Assembly (NCBI GenBank): GCA_900772675.1
Contig: CAAGRM010000271.1
Location: forward strand, 1 to 13,364
DNA from: Lachnospiraceae bacterium
GTDB taxonomy: Bacteria; Bacillota; Clostridia; Lachnospirales; Lachnospiraceae
DNA length: 13,364 bases
Reading direction: 5' to 3'
Each line of letters opens with the position of its first letter. Position 1 is the first letter of the stretch. The position numbers were made by a program, and so were the translations under genes. Of this stretch, positions 1 through 7,737 are shown piece after piece. Below the pieces are notes generated by a model. The model saw only the letters and a list, made by a program, of their open reading frames with translations, did no database searches and was not told the DNA's origin.

Positions 1-1353
1 CAGATGGTTTCCTGCGCCCTGAAAGGACAGGTAAATTTCCTGCGCCTGGCTGTAGGGGGATGGCATGCCATAAAACAGGAGAAGCTCTGTCGAACCAAGC
101 GTCAGACGCGCCGTGCCGAGGACGGGAGAAAGCGTGCCGGAGCGGATGCCGCCGGGGGAAATCAGTTCGATCGAGATTTCATCCCCATAAACCTTCCAGA
201 TCTGGAGACTGAACGAGGATTCATAAGCACCGATCTGAAATTCAACGGAGACAGCGCGGTTGGCCGCTGCCGAGACAGCAGGAGGATTGGGCAGTGCGGA
301 CATTGTGTGGACCGTTCGAGCGGTAGCTGCCGAGACCGCAGACGTCGCAGTCGGATCGGACGTCGCGCGGACGGTTTGCATTTGGCCGGCCGACCTGCGA
401 TCCGGCCTCAAGTTACCGGCATAATGGCGTCCGGTATCCCCTTCATTTCCTGCCCCGATACAGATCACGTTCTGCCCTAAATTTGACACTGCATTCAAAT
501 ACGTTTCAAGTAAGGAATCCCCGCTGTGCGAACCGTAATTATTCCCGAAACTCAAGTTAATCACAAGCGGCCGCTCCACCAGAAGTGCATATCTTACGCA
601 GAAATCCACCGCCTGCAGCAATTGCGATGTCCGCGGCAGATCCGCCGGATCAGGATTCCCAAGCTTTACGACCACGAGTGTTGCTTCCGGTGCCACGCCC
701 CGCATGGCCGCATCTGCCGAGGATCTCCCATTTCCCGCTGCGATTCCGAGCACCGCTGTCCCATGCCCCGTCACATCGCGGGACGGCACGAGGGCAAACC
801 GTTCTTCCGGCGTAGAAGATGCAAGTGCCTCATTGATCTGCCGCCGTGTATATACCGACCCAAGAGCATACCCCATCGGAGGATTCCCCGGAATCGTCTG
901 ATCCCATAAAATTGCAATTCGGCTTGTCCCGTCCGGTGCGCAGAAATCAGGATGCGCATAGTCCACGCCTGAATCAATGCATGCAAGCAGCACCCCATTC
1001 CCAGACAGACCCATACCCCCCTCCTGCACAGGCGTAATACAGGATATGCTCCGCACAAATGCATCTGCGAAATAAAGTAATTTCGGTTTCTCCAGATAGG
1101 TAATCTGCGGCAGTCCTGTCACGTAATCCATCAGGGACTCCGGAACCAGAAGAATGGCATACGAAAACAGCAGCAGCGTCACACGAACTCCCTGCCCCTC
1201 CAGGAAAGCCAGGTCTCCCTGATACTGTACAATTACTTCCCATGTTTTGCTGTAAGAGTTATAACCTGCCGAAAGCTCCGGCACACGCCGCCGTTCGACT
1301 TCCGTTGCGGCCAGCGCAAGGTTCAACAGGTTTTCCCTTTTTTGATCAATCAT
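1..1353 (-). CDS. Subtilisin-like serine protease (S8 family, Csp-like), partial
   Basis: The minus strand is open from ATG at 1353 to the left edge (451 codons, C-terminus missing). The start has a GGAG ribosome binding site 8 bases upstream. Two of the three subtilase catalytic motifs are visible: Asp127 in ACIDSGVDYAHPDF and His197 in DVTGHGTAVLGIAAG, plus the oxyanion-hole Asn303 in GAGNEG. The Ser motif (GTSxA) must lie beyond position 1, since these proteins usually have about 550-600 residues. No signal peptide is seen at the N-terminus (MIDQKRENLLNLALAATEVE). The domain order, with a beta-rich segment inserted after the oxyanion Asn (QIWKVYGDEISIELISPGG), resembles the Csp germination proteases and related clostridial S8 peptidases; a role in germination is inference. 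Residues about 314-369 form an Ala/Thr/Ser-rich insert that includes a 20-residue-period repeat. The gene is transcribed divergently from trkA. Confidence 0.9.
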   Translation of the reverse strand, partial: MIDQKRENLLNLALAATEVERRRVPELSAGYNSYSKTWEVIVQYQGDLAFLEGQGVRVTLLLFSYAILLVPESLMDYVTGLPQITYLEKPKLLYFADAFVRSISCITPVQEGGMGLSGNGVLLACIDSGVDYAHPDFCAPDGTSRIAILWDQTIPGNPPMGYALGSVYTRRQINEALASSTPEERFALVPSRDVTGHGTAVLGIAAGNGRSSADAAMRGVAPEATLVVVKLGNPDPADLPRTSQLLQAVDFCVRYALLVERPLVINLSFGNNYGSHSGDSLLETYLNAVSNLGQNVICIGAGNEGDTGRHYAGNLRPDRRSAGQMQTVRATSDPTATSAVSAATARTVHTMSALPNPPAVSAAANRAVSVEFQIGAYESSFSLQIWKVYGDEISIELISPGGIRSGTLSPVLGTARLTLGSTELLLFYGMPSPYSQAQEIYLSFQGAGNHL

Positions 1354-1408
1354 TACAAAAACTCCGTCCAAAATGTTGTTAAAATCTATTCCGCTTTTCC
1401 GGGAAATA

Positions 1409-1417
1409 TGATATAAT
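1409..1417 (+). promoter_or_regulatory. Extended -10 promoter for trkA-trkH
   Basis: TG at 1409-1410, one base, then a perfect TATAAT at 1412-1417 form an extended -10 element (TGATATAAT). At 17-bp spacing the -35 position reads TTCCGC (1389-1394), a weak match, which is usual for extended -10 promoters. It would give a transcript starting near 1424 and a leader of about 115 bases before trkA. The same nine-base TGATATAAT recurs in the promoter at 7173-7181. Confidence 0.65.
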
Positions 1418-1457
1418 CGCCATCGTACAATAGGGGTACAGATCTGCTTTTTGGAGT

Positions 1458-1482
1458 GCATCGAAAAATGGTTTTACGATGC
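1458..1482 (+). other. Hairpin in the trkA leader
   Basis: GCATCG (1458-1463) pairs with CGATGC (1477-1482), and an inner AAAA/TTTT extends the stem with one bulged A. It lies in the predicted leader of trkA, 58 bases before the start codon, and has no following T-run, so it is not a terminator. The leader is too short to hold a ydaO-type c-di-AMP riboswitch, the class often found in front of K+ transporter genes. Role unknown. Confidence 0.4.
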
Positions 1483-1539
1483 CGCATGGCGGGTCTTTAC
1501 TATTTTACGCGAAATGCTTTTGCATTGAAGGGAGAGAAC

Positions 1540-2898
1540 ATGAAAATTATCATTGTGGGCTGCGGAAAAGTCGGAACCGCACTGACCGCCCAGCTGAGCC
1601 GCGAGGACAACAATGTGACGGTCATCGACACAGACAGTATTGTCGTCCGCAACGTCTCCAACACCTACGACGTTATGGGAATTGTAGGAAACGGAGCAAG
1701 CTATCAGGTGCTTCAGGAGGCGGATATTGAGCATGCGGATCTGATGATTGCCGTAACCAAAAGTGATGAAATGAACCTGCTTTGCTGTGTCATCGCCAAA
1801 CAGGCAGCAGACTGTCACACCATCGCCAGAGTTCGAAATCCGATGTATCGGGAGGAGAGAGAATTTATCCGTAAAAAGCTGGGTCTGTCCATGATCATCA
1901 ACCCGGAGCACGCGGCCGCCATGGAAATGGCAAGACTGCTGCGGTTCCCATCTGCGATTGAGATCGACAGCTTTTCCCGCGGAAGAATCGAAATGCTGCG
2001 CTTTAAAGTGCCGGAAACATCGAAAATTGTCCATATGTCGCTGCGTGAGCTGGCCGGAGCGCTTCAGTACAGTCTGCTGGTCTGTGCTGTTGAGCGAAAC
2101 GGCGAGGTTTACATACCGGATGGAAATTTTGTGATCCAGGCAAAAGACAGCCTTTCCATCATTACCACACCGCAGAACGCGGAGAGCCTGTTTAAGAAAA
2201 TTGGTGTTCATACAAACAAGGTACACAATACGATGATCGTCGGCGGCGGTGAAATTACGTATTATCTCGCAAAATCACTGGCAAATATGAACGTCGATGT
2301 CAAGATTATCGAGAAAAATAAGGATCGCTGTGAGGTTTTAAGCGAAGCACTGCCGGATGCAACCGTTATTTACGGTGACGGAAGTGACCAGGAGCTCTTA
2401 AAAGAAGAGCGCATCCAGAATATGGATTCCTTTGTGGCCTGCACCGATATGGATGAGGAAAACATCATTCTGTCGCTGTATGCGAAAGAGAAGGTATCCT
2501 CAAAGGTTGTAACGAAAATCAACCATCTGGAATTTAATGATGTTATCCACAGCCTGAACCTGGACAGCCTGATCTACCCGAAACACATCACCGCAGAGTA
2601 CATTCTGCAGTATGTCCGGGCAATGAAAAACTCCATCGGAAGCAACGTTGAGACGCTGTATAAGCTGATGGAAGACCGTGTGGAGGCTCTTGAGTTTATC
2701 GTGAACCAGAATTGCCGTATGATCGGCATCCGTCTGCAGGATATGAAAACACGGCCAAACCTTCTGGTAGCAGCGATTAACAGACAGGGAAAGGTCATCA
2801 TTCCGGGTGGACAGGATTCCTTTGAGGCAGGAGATTCCGTCATTATCGTAACAACGGAAACCGGTCTTCAGGATATCCATGAGATTCTGGCAGAGTAA
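1540..2898 (+). CDS. trkA: TrkA, NAD-binding gating subunit of Trk/Ktr-type K+ uptake
   Basis: 452-residue peripheral membrane protein with the duplicated RCK layout of TrkA: RCK_N 1 (about 1-125) with the Rossmann motif IIVGCGKVG at residues 4-12 and acidic Asp30/Asp32 at the end of the second strand (VTVIDTD), RCK_C 1 (about 145-225), RCK_N 2 (about 230-350) with IVGGGEITYYLA, and RCK_C 2 (about 375-452). In this family it forms a cytoplasmic ring under TrkH and gates it in response to nucleotides; RCK_C domains can bind c-di-AMP in Firmicutes, which is not readable here. The ATG at 1540 was chosen because GGGAG lies about 5 bases upstream and the conserved strand begins at once; an in-frame GTG at 1456 would add 28 unconserved residues read through a leader hairpin. 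trkH follows after 15 bases, so the two form an operon. Confidence 0.95.
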   Translation: MKIIIVGCGKVGTALTAQLSREDNNVTVIDTDSIVVRNVSNTYDVMGIVGNGASYQVLQEADIEHADLMIAVTKSDEMNLLCCVIAKQAADCHTIARVRNPMYREEREFIRKKLGLSMIINPEHAAAMEMARLLRFPSAIEIDSFSRGRIEMLRFKVPETSKIVHMSLRELAGALQYSLLVCAVERNGEVYIPDGNFVIQAKDSLSIITTPQNAESLFKKIGVHTNKVHNTMIVGGGEITYYLAKSLANMNVDVKIIEKNKDRCEVLSEALPDATVIYGDGSDQELLKEERIQNMDSFVACTDMDEENIILSLYAKEKVSSKVVTKINHLEFNDVIHSLNLDSLIYPKHITAEYILQYVRAMKNSIGSNVETLYKLMEDRVEALEFIVNQNCRMIGIRLQDMKTRPNLLVAAINRQGKVIIPGGQDSFEAGDSVIIVTTETGLQDIHEILAE

Positions 2899-2913
2899 CG
2901 GGGGAAGCGGATT

Positions 2914-4356
2914 ATGAACTATAAAATGATTCGTTTTGTCATCAGCTGGGTGCTGAAAGTGGAAGGCATGCTGATGCTGCTTCCGGCGCTGATCGGGGCC
3001 ATGTACCAGGAAAAGGCGGGCTTTGCATATCTTATCTGGGGACTGCTCTGCATTGCGGCCGGTCTGATCCTCTGCTTCAGAAAACCGTCCAATATGGAAA
3101 TCTATTCCCGCGACGGATTTGTCTGCGTTTCGTTAAGCTGGGTTGTCCTTGGTGTTTTCGGAGCGGTTCCGTTTGTGATTACGGGGGAAATTCCGTTTTA
3201 TATCAATGCCCTGTTTGAGATCGTTTCCGGTTTTACAACGACAGGAGCCAGCATCTTAAGCGATGTGGAAGCACTTTCACACGCCAGCCTGTTCTGGAGA
3301 AGCTTTTCCCACTGGATTGGCGGTATGGGCGTTCTTGTGTTCATTCTTGCATTGCTTCCGATGAAGGGCGGTTCCGTCATGAACCTGATGAAGGCAGAGA
3401 GCCCGGGACCGACTGTTTCCAAATTTGTTCCGAGAGTGCGCGGAACCGCTAAAATTCTGTATCAGATTTATCTTGGCATGACACTTTTTACCATTGCTGC
3501 CCTGCTGCTTTCCGGCATGAAGACATTTGATTCTGTCACACTCGCCATGGGAGCTGCCGGAACAGGAGGTTTTGCCGTGTTGAACAGCGGTTGTGCAGTG
3601 TACACACCACTGCAGCAGTGGATTCTGACAATCGCCATGATTGCGTTCGGTGTGAATTTTAACTTTTATTATCTGATGCTTTGCAAAAAGGGAAAGGCCG
3701 CCATTTCGTCCCAGGAGGTAAGAGCGTATTTCCTGATTATCCTTCTGGCAGGAGGCGTGATTTCCTGGAATACCTATCCGATGTACCATTCCATCGGTGA
3801 AGCGGTGCGGACTGCCTTTTTCCAGGTTGGATCGATTATCACGACAACGGGTTATTCCACGACGGACTTTGACCTCTGGCCGGAGCTGTCAAAATGTATT
3901 CTGGTGATGCTGATGTTCATCGGAGCCTGTGCCGGTTCAACGGGAGGCGGAATCAAGGTTTCGCGAATCCTGATCCTCTTAAAAACCGTGAAAAAAGAGC
4001 TTGGTTCGATCGTACATCCGCGCAGTATCAAACGCATCCGTTTCGACGATCACCCGGTAGAGCATGAGGTTCTGCGGGCGATCAACGTATTTTTGATTGT
4101 TTATCTGGTGATCTACAGCTTTTCCATGCTGATCATCAGTATTGATGGATTTTCCTTCGAGACAAACTTCACGGCAGTTGCCGCAACGCTGAACAACATC
4201 GGACCTGGTCTTGACCAGGTAGGACCGACCAGCAATTTCTTTGGATACGGTCCGGTTTCCAAGCTGATTCTGATTTTTGATATGCTGGCGGGCCGTCTGG
4301 AACTGTTTCCGATGCTGATCCTTTTCTATCCGTCTACCTGGAAGAAGAGAGGATAA
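2914..4356 (+). CDS. trkH: TrkH, K+ channel-like transporter subunit
   Basis: 480-residue integral membrane protein of the TrkH/KtrB superfamily, the usual length. It shows the fourfold M1-P-M2 architecture; the four pore-loop filter segments are readable: TTTGAS (108-113), GTGGF (216-220), TTTGYS (310-315) and NNIGPG (427-432), each with the conserved filter glycine. The glycine-rich ACAGSTGGGIKVSR (338-351) is the intramembrane gate loop region, and the C-terminus RLELFPMLILFYPSTW is typical. It moves K+ into the cytoplasm under control of TrkA, encoded directly upstream. A GGGGGAAG ribosome binding site stands 7 bases before the ATG. No truncation or missing motif is seen. Confidence 0.96.
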   Translation: MNYKMIRFVISWVLKVEGMLMLLPALIGAMYQEKAGFAYLIWGLLCIAAGLILCFRKPSNMEIYSRDGFVCVSLSWVVLGVFGAVPFVITGEIPFYINALFEIVSGFTTTGASILSDVEALSHASLFWRSFSHWIGGMGVLVFILALLPMKGGSVMNLMKAESPGPTVSKFVPRVRGTAKILYQIYLGMTLFTIAALLLSGMKTFDSVTLAMGAAGTGGFAVLNSGCAVYTPLQQWILTIAMIAFGVNFNFYYLMLCKKGKAAISSQEVRAYFLIILLAGGVISWNTYPMYHSIGEAVRTAFFQVGSIITTTGYSTTDFDLWPELSKCILVMLMFIGACAGSTGGGIKVSRILILLKTVKKELGSIVHPRSIKRIRFDDHPVEHEVLRAINVFLIVYLVIYSFSMLIISIDGFSFETNFTAVAATLNNIGPGLDQVGPTSNFFGYGPVSKLILIFDMLAGRLELFPMLILFYPSTWKKRG

Positions 4357-4517
4357 AGCGGTTCACCGGGAAAAAGAGGGACTTTGCGTCGGCGGGAAAC
4401 TGCCGGAGCAGAAGGAAAAGAAAAAATGGTTACGATTCACAGGGTTTTCCAAAAAAACAGAAAGACGGAATAAAGTCAGGGTGCATTTCCTGACCACAGG
4501 CAGAAAGGAAGGAACTT
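4357..4517 (+). other. trkH-hisC intergenic region with a small dyad
   Basis: 161 bases without a gene. The only structures seen are a six-pair stem GTCAGG (4475-4480) / CCTGAC (4489-4494) with an 8-base loop, about 23 bases before hisC, and a short CGGC/GCCG dyad near 4391-4406. Neither is followed by a T-run and no clear promoter is seen, so hisC may be transcribed partly by read-through from trkAH. Confidence 0.35.
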
Positions 4518-5597
4518 ATGAGTAACTGGGAAAAGAATGTAAGAAAAGTTGTGCCGTATGTACCGGGCGAGCAGCCGCATGAGGCTGATATGATCAAGCT
4601 GAATACGAATGAGAATCCGTATCCGCCGTCACCAAAAGCCGCAGAGGCGATCAGACAGGTAGCAGAAGAGGATACCCTCCGTCTCTATCCGGATCCGACC
4701 GCGGCAGAACTGGTGCAGGCGATTGCGGATGTCTACCACGTAAGCACGAAGCAGGTTTTTGTCGGTGTCGGTTCGGATGATGTTCTGGCGATGGCGTTTA
4801 TGACGTATTTTAACTCTGACAAACCGATTCTTTTCCCGGACATTACCTATTCCTTCTACGATGTCTGGGCGGAGGAATTCCGTATTCCGTACGAGCAGAT
4901 CCCACTCGATGAAAATTTCTGCATTGTGCCGGAGCAGTATTTTGCAGAGAACCATCCAAATGGCGGAATTGTGTTCCCGAACCCGAATGCACCGACGGGT
5001 GTGGAGCTTTCGCTTTCTGCGATCGAATCGATATTGCAGCATAACCCGGATGTGGTTGTGATCGTAGATGAGGCATATGTGGATTTCGGAGCAGCCACTG
5101 CGCAGCCGCTGCTGGAAAAATATGAAAACCTGCTGGTTGTGCAGACAACATCAAAATCCCGTTCGCTTGCCGGCATGCGCATCGGCTATGCAATCGGAAA
5201 TGAGAAGATGATTTCGTATCTGAACGATGTGAAATATTCCTTCAATTCGTATACCATGAATCAGACCACGATCGCAGCCGGAGCCGCAGCGATCCGCGAT
5301 GTGGAATATTTCCGCAAGACGGTGAAAAAAGTGATGGAAACGAGAGAGTGGTCGAAGGAGGAGCTGAAAAAGCTGGGATTTTCTTTCGAAGATTCGAAAT
5401 CGAACTTTATTTTTGCAACGCACAAAAGCGTACCGGCCAGGAAGATTTTTCAGGCACTCCGGGAACGCCATATTTATGTGCGGTATTTTGAGAAACCCCG
5501 CATTGACAATTATTTGCGTATTACGATTGGCACGCGGGAAGAAATGCAGACGCTGTTTGATTTTTTGAAAGATTACTTAACCGAATCAAGCAAGTAG
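4518..5597 (+). CDS. hisC: Histidinol-phosphate aminotransferase-like PLP enzyme
   Basis: 359-residue class-II-type aminotransferase of fold type I, normal length for HisC. PLP-site residues are in order: substrate-side IKLNTNENPYPPSP (26-39), Asn157 in FPNPNAPTG, Asp184 in VIVDEAYVDF, the Schiff-base Lys213 in TTSKSRSLAGMRIGY, Arg221 for the cofactor phosphate and Arg334 in YLRITIG for the substrate carboxylate. The family reaction converts imidazole acetol phosphate and glutamate to histidinol phosphate and 2-oxoglutarate in histidine synthesis. No other his gene lies nearby, so it could instead serve as an aromatic or general aminotransferase, which this family can do. Start: GGAAGGAA directly upstream of ATG. 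The final codons overlap a 19-base repeat found again at 7949. Confidence 0.85.
   Translation: MSNWEKNVRKVVPYVPGEQPHEADMIKLNTNENPYPPSPKAAEAIRQVAEEDTLRLYPDPTAAELVQAIADVYHVSTKQVFVGVGSDDVLAMAFMTYFNSDKPILFPDITYSFYDVWAEEFRIPYEQIPLDENFCIVPEQYFAENHPNGGIVFPNPNAPTGVELSLSAIESILQHNPDVVVIVDEAYVDFGAATAQPLLEKYENLLVVQTTSKSRSLAGMRIGYAIGNEKMISYLNDVKYSFNSYTMNQTTIAAGAAAIRDVEYFRKTVKKVMETREWSKEELKKLGFSFEDSKSNFIFATHKSVPARKIFQALRERHIYVRYFEKPRIDNYLRITIGTREEMQTLFDFLKDYLTESSK
5577..5595 (+). repeat. 19-base direct repeat, copy 1 (hisC 3' end)
   Basis: TTAACCGAATCAAGCAAGT is identical to 7949-7967. This copy encodes the last residues of hisC (LTESSK) and crosses its stop codon at 5595-5597; the other copy is non-coding, after the spore protein gene. 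A hairpin follows each copy. Confidence 0.8.
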
Positions 5598-5599
5598 CG

Positions 5600-5622
5600 A
5601 AGCGGATTGCAAATATCCGCTT
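5600..5622 (+). other. Hairpin just after hisC
   Basis: AAGCGGAT (5600-5607) and ATCCGCTT (5615-5622) form a perfect 8-pair stem with a 7-base loop, starting three bases after the hisC stop codon. The next bases (GCCAAGAG) contain no T-run, so it is a weak candidate terminator or an mRNA 3'-end stabiliser rather than a standard intrinsic terminator. Confidence 0.45.
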
Positions 5623-5702
5623 GCCAAGAGGGATGAAGCAGCTGAAAATATAAAACAGAAGAAGAGTATCTGCAGAGGAGCAGAAGAAAATTTTAAAGGG
5701 GG

Positions 5703-5742
5703 ACTGCCGTCGGAATCAGCCATGAGATCCGGCGGCAGTTTT
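5703..5742 (+). promoter_or_regulatory. Strong hairpin in front of the MATE gene (attenuator-like)
   Basis: ACTGCCGTCGGA (5703-5714) pairs with TCCGGCGGCAGT (5728-5739) over 12 pairs, one of them U-G, with a 13-base loop, followed by a short T-run that ends at 5742. The MATE ribosome binding site AGAAGG starts at the next base. An ATG at 5722 sits in the loop, which argues against using it as the start. It could be an attenuator, a terminator of upstream transcription or a structure affecting initiation; the T-run is short for a terminator. Confidence 0.5.
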
Positions 5743-5757
5743 AGAAGGTATTTGGGT

Positions 5758-7134
5758 ATGAACAAAGAGAAGAAAGAAGTAGTAAAGGTAAATCAGATTA
5801 CGGAAGGTGTTATCTGGCAGCAGATTCTGATCTTTTTCCTGCCGATTCTGTTCGGAACGTTTTTCCAACAGCTTTACAACACGGCGGATGCCATGATTGT
5901 CGGACACTTTCTTGGAAAACAGGCACTTGCGGCGGTCGGCGGAACGACAGGTACACTGATCAATCTGCTGGTCGGATTTTTCGTCGGCCTTTCAAGTGGT
6001 GCGACAGTTGTTATTTCACAGCATTACGGAGCCAATAAAGAGGACAAGGTTCAGTGGGCAGTGCACACGTCCATTGCCTTTTCCATTCTCGGAGGTATTG
6101 TGCTGACGGTAGTCGGCATTGGATGCTCGAGATGGATGCTCGAGCTGATGAACACGCCGGATGACGTTGTAAACTATGCGTTGATTTATATGCGTGTCTA
6201 TTTCCTTGGAACCATCGGAAACCTGATTTACAATATGGGTTCCGGTATCCTGCGTGCGGTCGGCGACTCGAAACGTCCGCTGCTGTATCTGATCATCTGC
6301 TGTATGACCAATATCGCGCTTGACTTTTTATTTGTTGTCGGTTTGCAGATGGGTGTTATGGGCGCGGCGCTTGCGACCATTCTGTCTCAGATCATCAGTG
6401 CGGTTCTTGTTATGGGCTCTCTGATGCGGACCAGAGACATTTACCGGCTTCATCTGCGGAAAATCAGCATTGATTGGATTATGCTGAAACGAATTGTCCG
6501 CATTGGTTTTCCGGCAGGCGTACAGTCGATTCTGTACTCGGTATCGAACGTGATCATTCAGTCTGCTGTCAACTCGCTGGGAACCAACAATGTGGCCGCG
6601 TGGGCAGCTTACGGAAAGGTGGACGGTCTTTTCTGGATGATGATCAATGCGCTCGGTATTGCGGCGACAACCTTTGTCGGTCAGAACTACGGTGCGAAAA
6701 AGATGGATCGTGTACACCGCGGTGTGCGCACCAGCATGATCATGGCATTCCTGATGACGGGTCTGATGGTTGTGTTTATGTGGTTTATCGGTGATACACT
6801 GATTTCTCTGTTTACCACAGATACGGCGGTGCGTGAAATCTGTCACGGACTGATCCATTTCCTGGTTCCGACCTTCTTTACCTACATTTCCATCGAAATC
6901 CTTTCCGGTGCACTCCGTGGTGTCGGAGATGCATGGATTCCGATGTTTATCACCGGAATAGGAATCTGTGGAGTACGTATCGTGTGGATGACGGCGGTTC
7001 TGCCGCATTTCCACTCCTTAAAAGGAGCTGCCTTCTGCTATCCGCTGTCGTGGGTAATCACAACGATTGCATACTTTATTTATTACCTGTTCTTCAGTCA
7101 GCTGAGTAAGCGGAAAGAATTGAAAAGTATCTAA
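5758..7134 (+). CDS. MATE-family multidrug/metabolite efflux transporter
   Basis: 458-residue membrane protein of the MATE family (NorM/DinF/MepA type), which exports cationic drugs or metabolites in exchange for Na+ or H+. The N-terminal signature is plain: QILIFFLPILFGTFFQQLYN then TADAMIVGHFLGKQALAAVG, followed by the first-repeat loop GLSSGATVVISQHYGA. The second half repeats the plan (RIVRIGFPAGVQSILYSVSN, then AAWAAYGKVDG and ATTFVGQNYGAKK), giving the expected 12 transmembrane segments in two six-helix bundles. The substrate cannot be read from the sequence. ATG at 5758 was preferred because AGAAGG lies 9 bases upstream and the family core begins soon after; ATG at 5722 is in a hairpin loop. 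No partner regulator gene is adjacent. Confidence 0.93.
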   Translation: MNKEKKEVVKVNQITEGVIWQQILIFFLPILFGTFFQQLYNTADAMIVGHFLGKQALAAVGGTTGTLINLLVGFFVGLSSGATVVISQHYGANKEDKVQWAVHTSIAFSILGGIVLTVVGIGCSRWMLELMNTPDDVVNYALIYMRVYFLGTIGNLIYNMGSGILRAVGDSKRPLLYLIICCMTNIALDFLFVVGLQMGVMGAALATILSQIISAVLVMGSLMRTRDIYRLHLRKISIDWIMLKRIVRIGFPAGVQSILYSVSNVIIQSAVNSLGTNNVAAWAAYGKVDGLFWMMINALGIAATTFVGQNYGAKKMDRVHRGVRTSMIMAFLMTGLMVVFMWFIGDTLISLFTTDTAVREICHGLIHFLVPTFFTYISIEILSGALRGVGDAWIPMFITGIGICGVRIVWMTAVLPHFHSLKGAAFCYPLSWVITTIAYFIYYLFFSQLSKRKELKSI

Positions 7135-7152
7135 CAGAATATTCAAACTGTT

Positions 7153-7181
7153 TTAACAAAACTGTGTTATTGTGATATAAT
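7153..7181 (+). promoter_or_regulatory. Promoter of the HPr-like gene
   Basis: TTAACA (7153-7158), a 17-base spacer and TATAAT (7176-7181) with an upstream TG at 7173-7174 make a near-ideal housekeeping sigma-factor promoter, some 36 bases before the ATG. Two direct copies of AAACTGT (7145-7151 and 7159-7165) flank the -35 box and could be an operator half-site pair, though this may be chance in AT-rich DNA. Confidence 0.8.
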
Positions 7182-7217
7182 AAGTAGAATACGAAGGAAA
7201 GACAGGTGGAACATAAG

Positions 7218-7505
7218 ATGGTAAGTGAAAAAGTAACGATTGTCAATCCGTCAGGTCTGCATCTTTTAAATGCGGTAAATTTGTCAAACAGTGTAAGCCG
7301 GTACAAATCTGCCATGTCGTTTACCTATGAAAACAACGGGATGCTGGGAACGGTTAACTTAAAGAGTATTTTGAGTATCGTAGCTGCAGGAATCAGGCAG
7401 GGAGACACTATTGAGATCTGCAGCAGCGGAGAGGATGAAGAGGAGGCACTTCGGGCGGCCGTTGCCGCAATTAAAAGCGGGCTCGGAGAGACGACGGAAA
7501 AATAA
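7218..7505 (+). CDS. HPr-like phosphocarrier family protein with altered active-site loop
   Basis: 95-residue protein of the HPr family. The first strand and active-site loop read VTIVNPSGLHLLNA: His15, the residue phosphorylated by PEP and Enzyme I in HPr, is kept, but the usual Arg17-Pro18 is Leu17-Asn18. The regulatory-serine region is kept as VNLKSILSI (Ser50, equivalent to Ser46 of Bacillus HPr), and the C-terminal helix EDEEEALRAAVAAIKSGL is typical. It may be a second, specialised HPr rather than the main PTS protein; no PTS gene is adjacent. It is not Crh, which has Gln at position 15. Start choice: ATG at 7218 has AGGTGG 8 bases upstream; an in-frame GTG at 7206 with AAGGA 7 bases upstream would add four residues. 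A strong promoter precedes it and a long terminator follows, so it is monocistronic. Confidence 0.85.
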   Translation: MVSEKVTIVNPSGLHLLNAVNLSNSVSRYKSAMSFTYENNGMLGTVNLKSILSIVAAGIRQGDTIEICSSGEDEEEALRAAVAAIKSGLGETTEK

Positions 7506-7525
7506 AGAAAACAGAATATAAAAGG

Positions 7526-7593
7526 AAAAAGGACCTCTTTTTTGGGGAGCTGAAGGAAAAACCAGACAGCACCACCAAAAAGGAGGTCTTTTT
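7526..7593 (+). terminator. Intrinsic terminator after the HPr-like gene
   Basis: A 14-pair stem (GACCTCTTTTTTGG, 7532-7545, with a CCAAAAAGGAGGTC arm ending at 7588; one U-G pair) is extended by A/T pairs outside it and followed by TTTTT (7589-7593). The loop is long, about 29 bases. The other strand also has a T-run, so it may act in both directions. Confidence 0.8.
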
Positions 7594-7737
7594 CAAATAC
7601 GCTTTCGGGAAAGCTGCCGGCAGGCGGTTTCGCGGACATATCGATAGAAGAGTTTCCCAAACAGGGGGTATAAGGCCGGAAAAAGTGTCTACACTCTGAA
7701 TAAAGAAAGAATGCAGAGAAAAGGAGTGCAGAACAAA

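Noticed and set aside
4..909. Several + strand frames in the first kilobase
   Set aside because: All are antisense to the subtilase, which has clear Asp and His catalytic motifs on the minus strand.
1424..1539. c-di-AMP (ydaO-type) riboswitch in front of trkA
   Set aside because: The predicted leader is only about 115 bases and shows one simple hairpin, not the multi-stem fold of that class.
1474..2226. 250-codon open frame on the minus strand
   Set aside because: Antisense shadow of trkA; rich in His/Arg with no domain or ribosome binding site.
6328..7014. 228-codon open frame on the minus strand
   Set aside because: Antisense shadow of the MATE gene; hydrophilic low-quality translation with no family resemblance.
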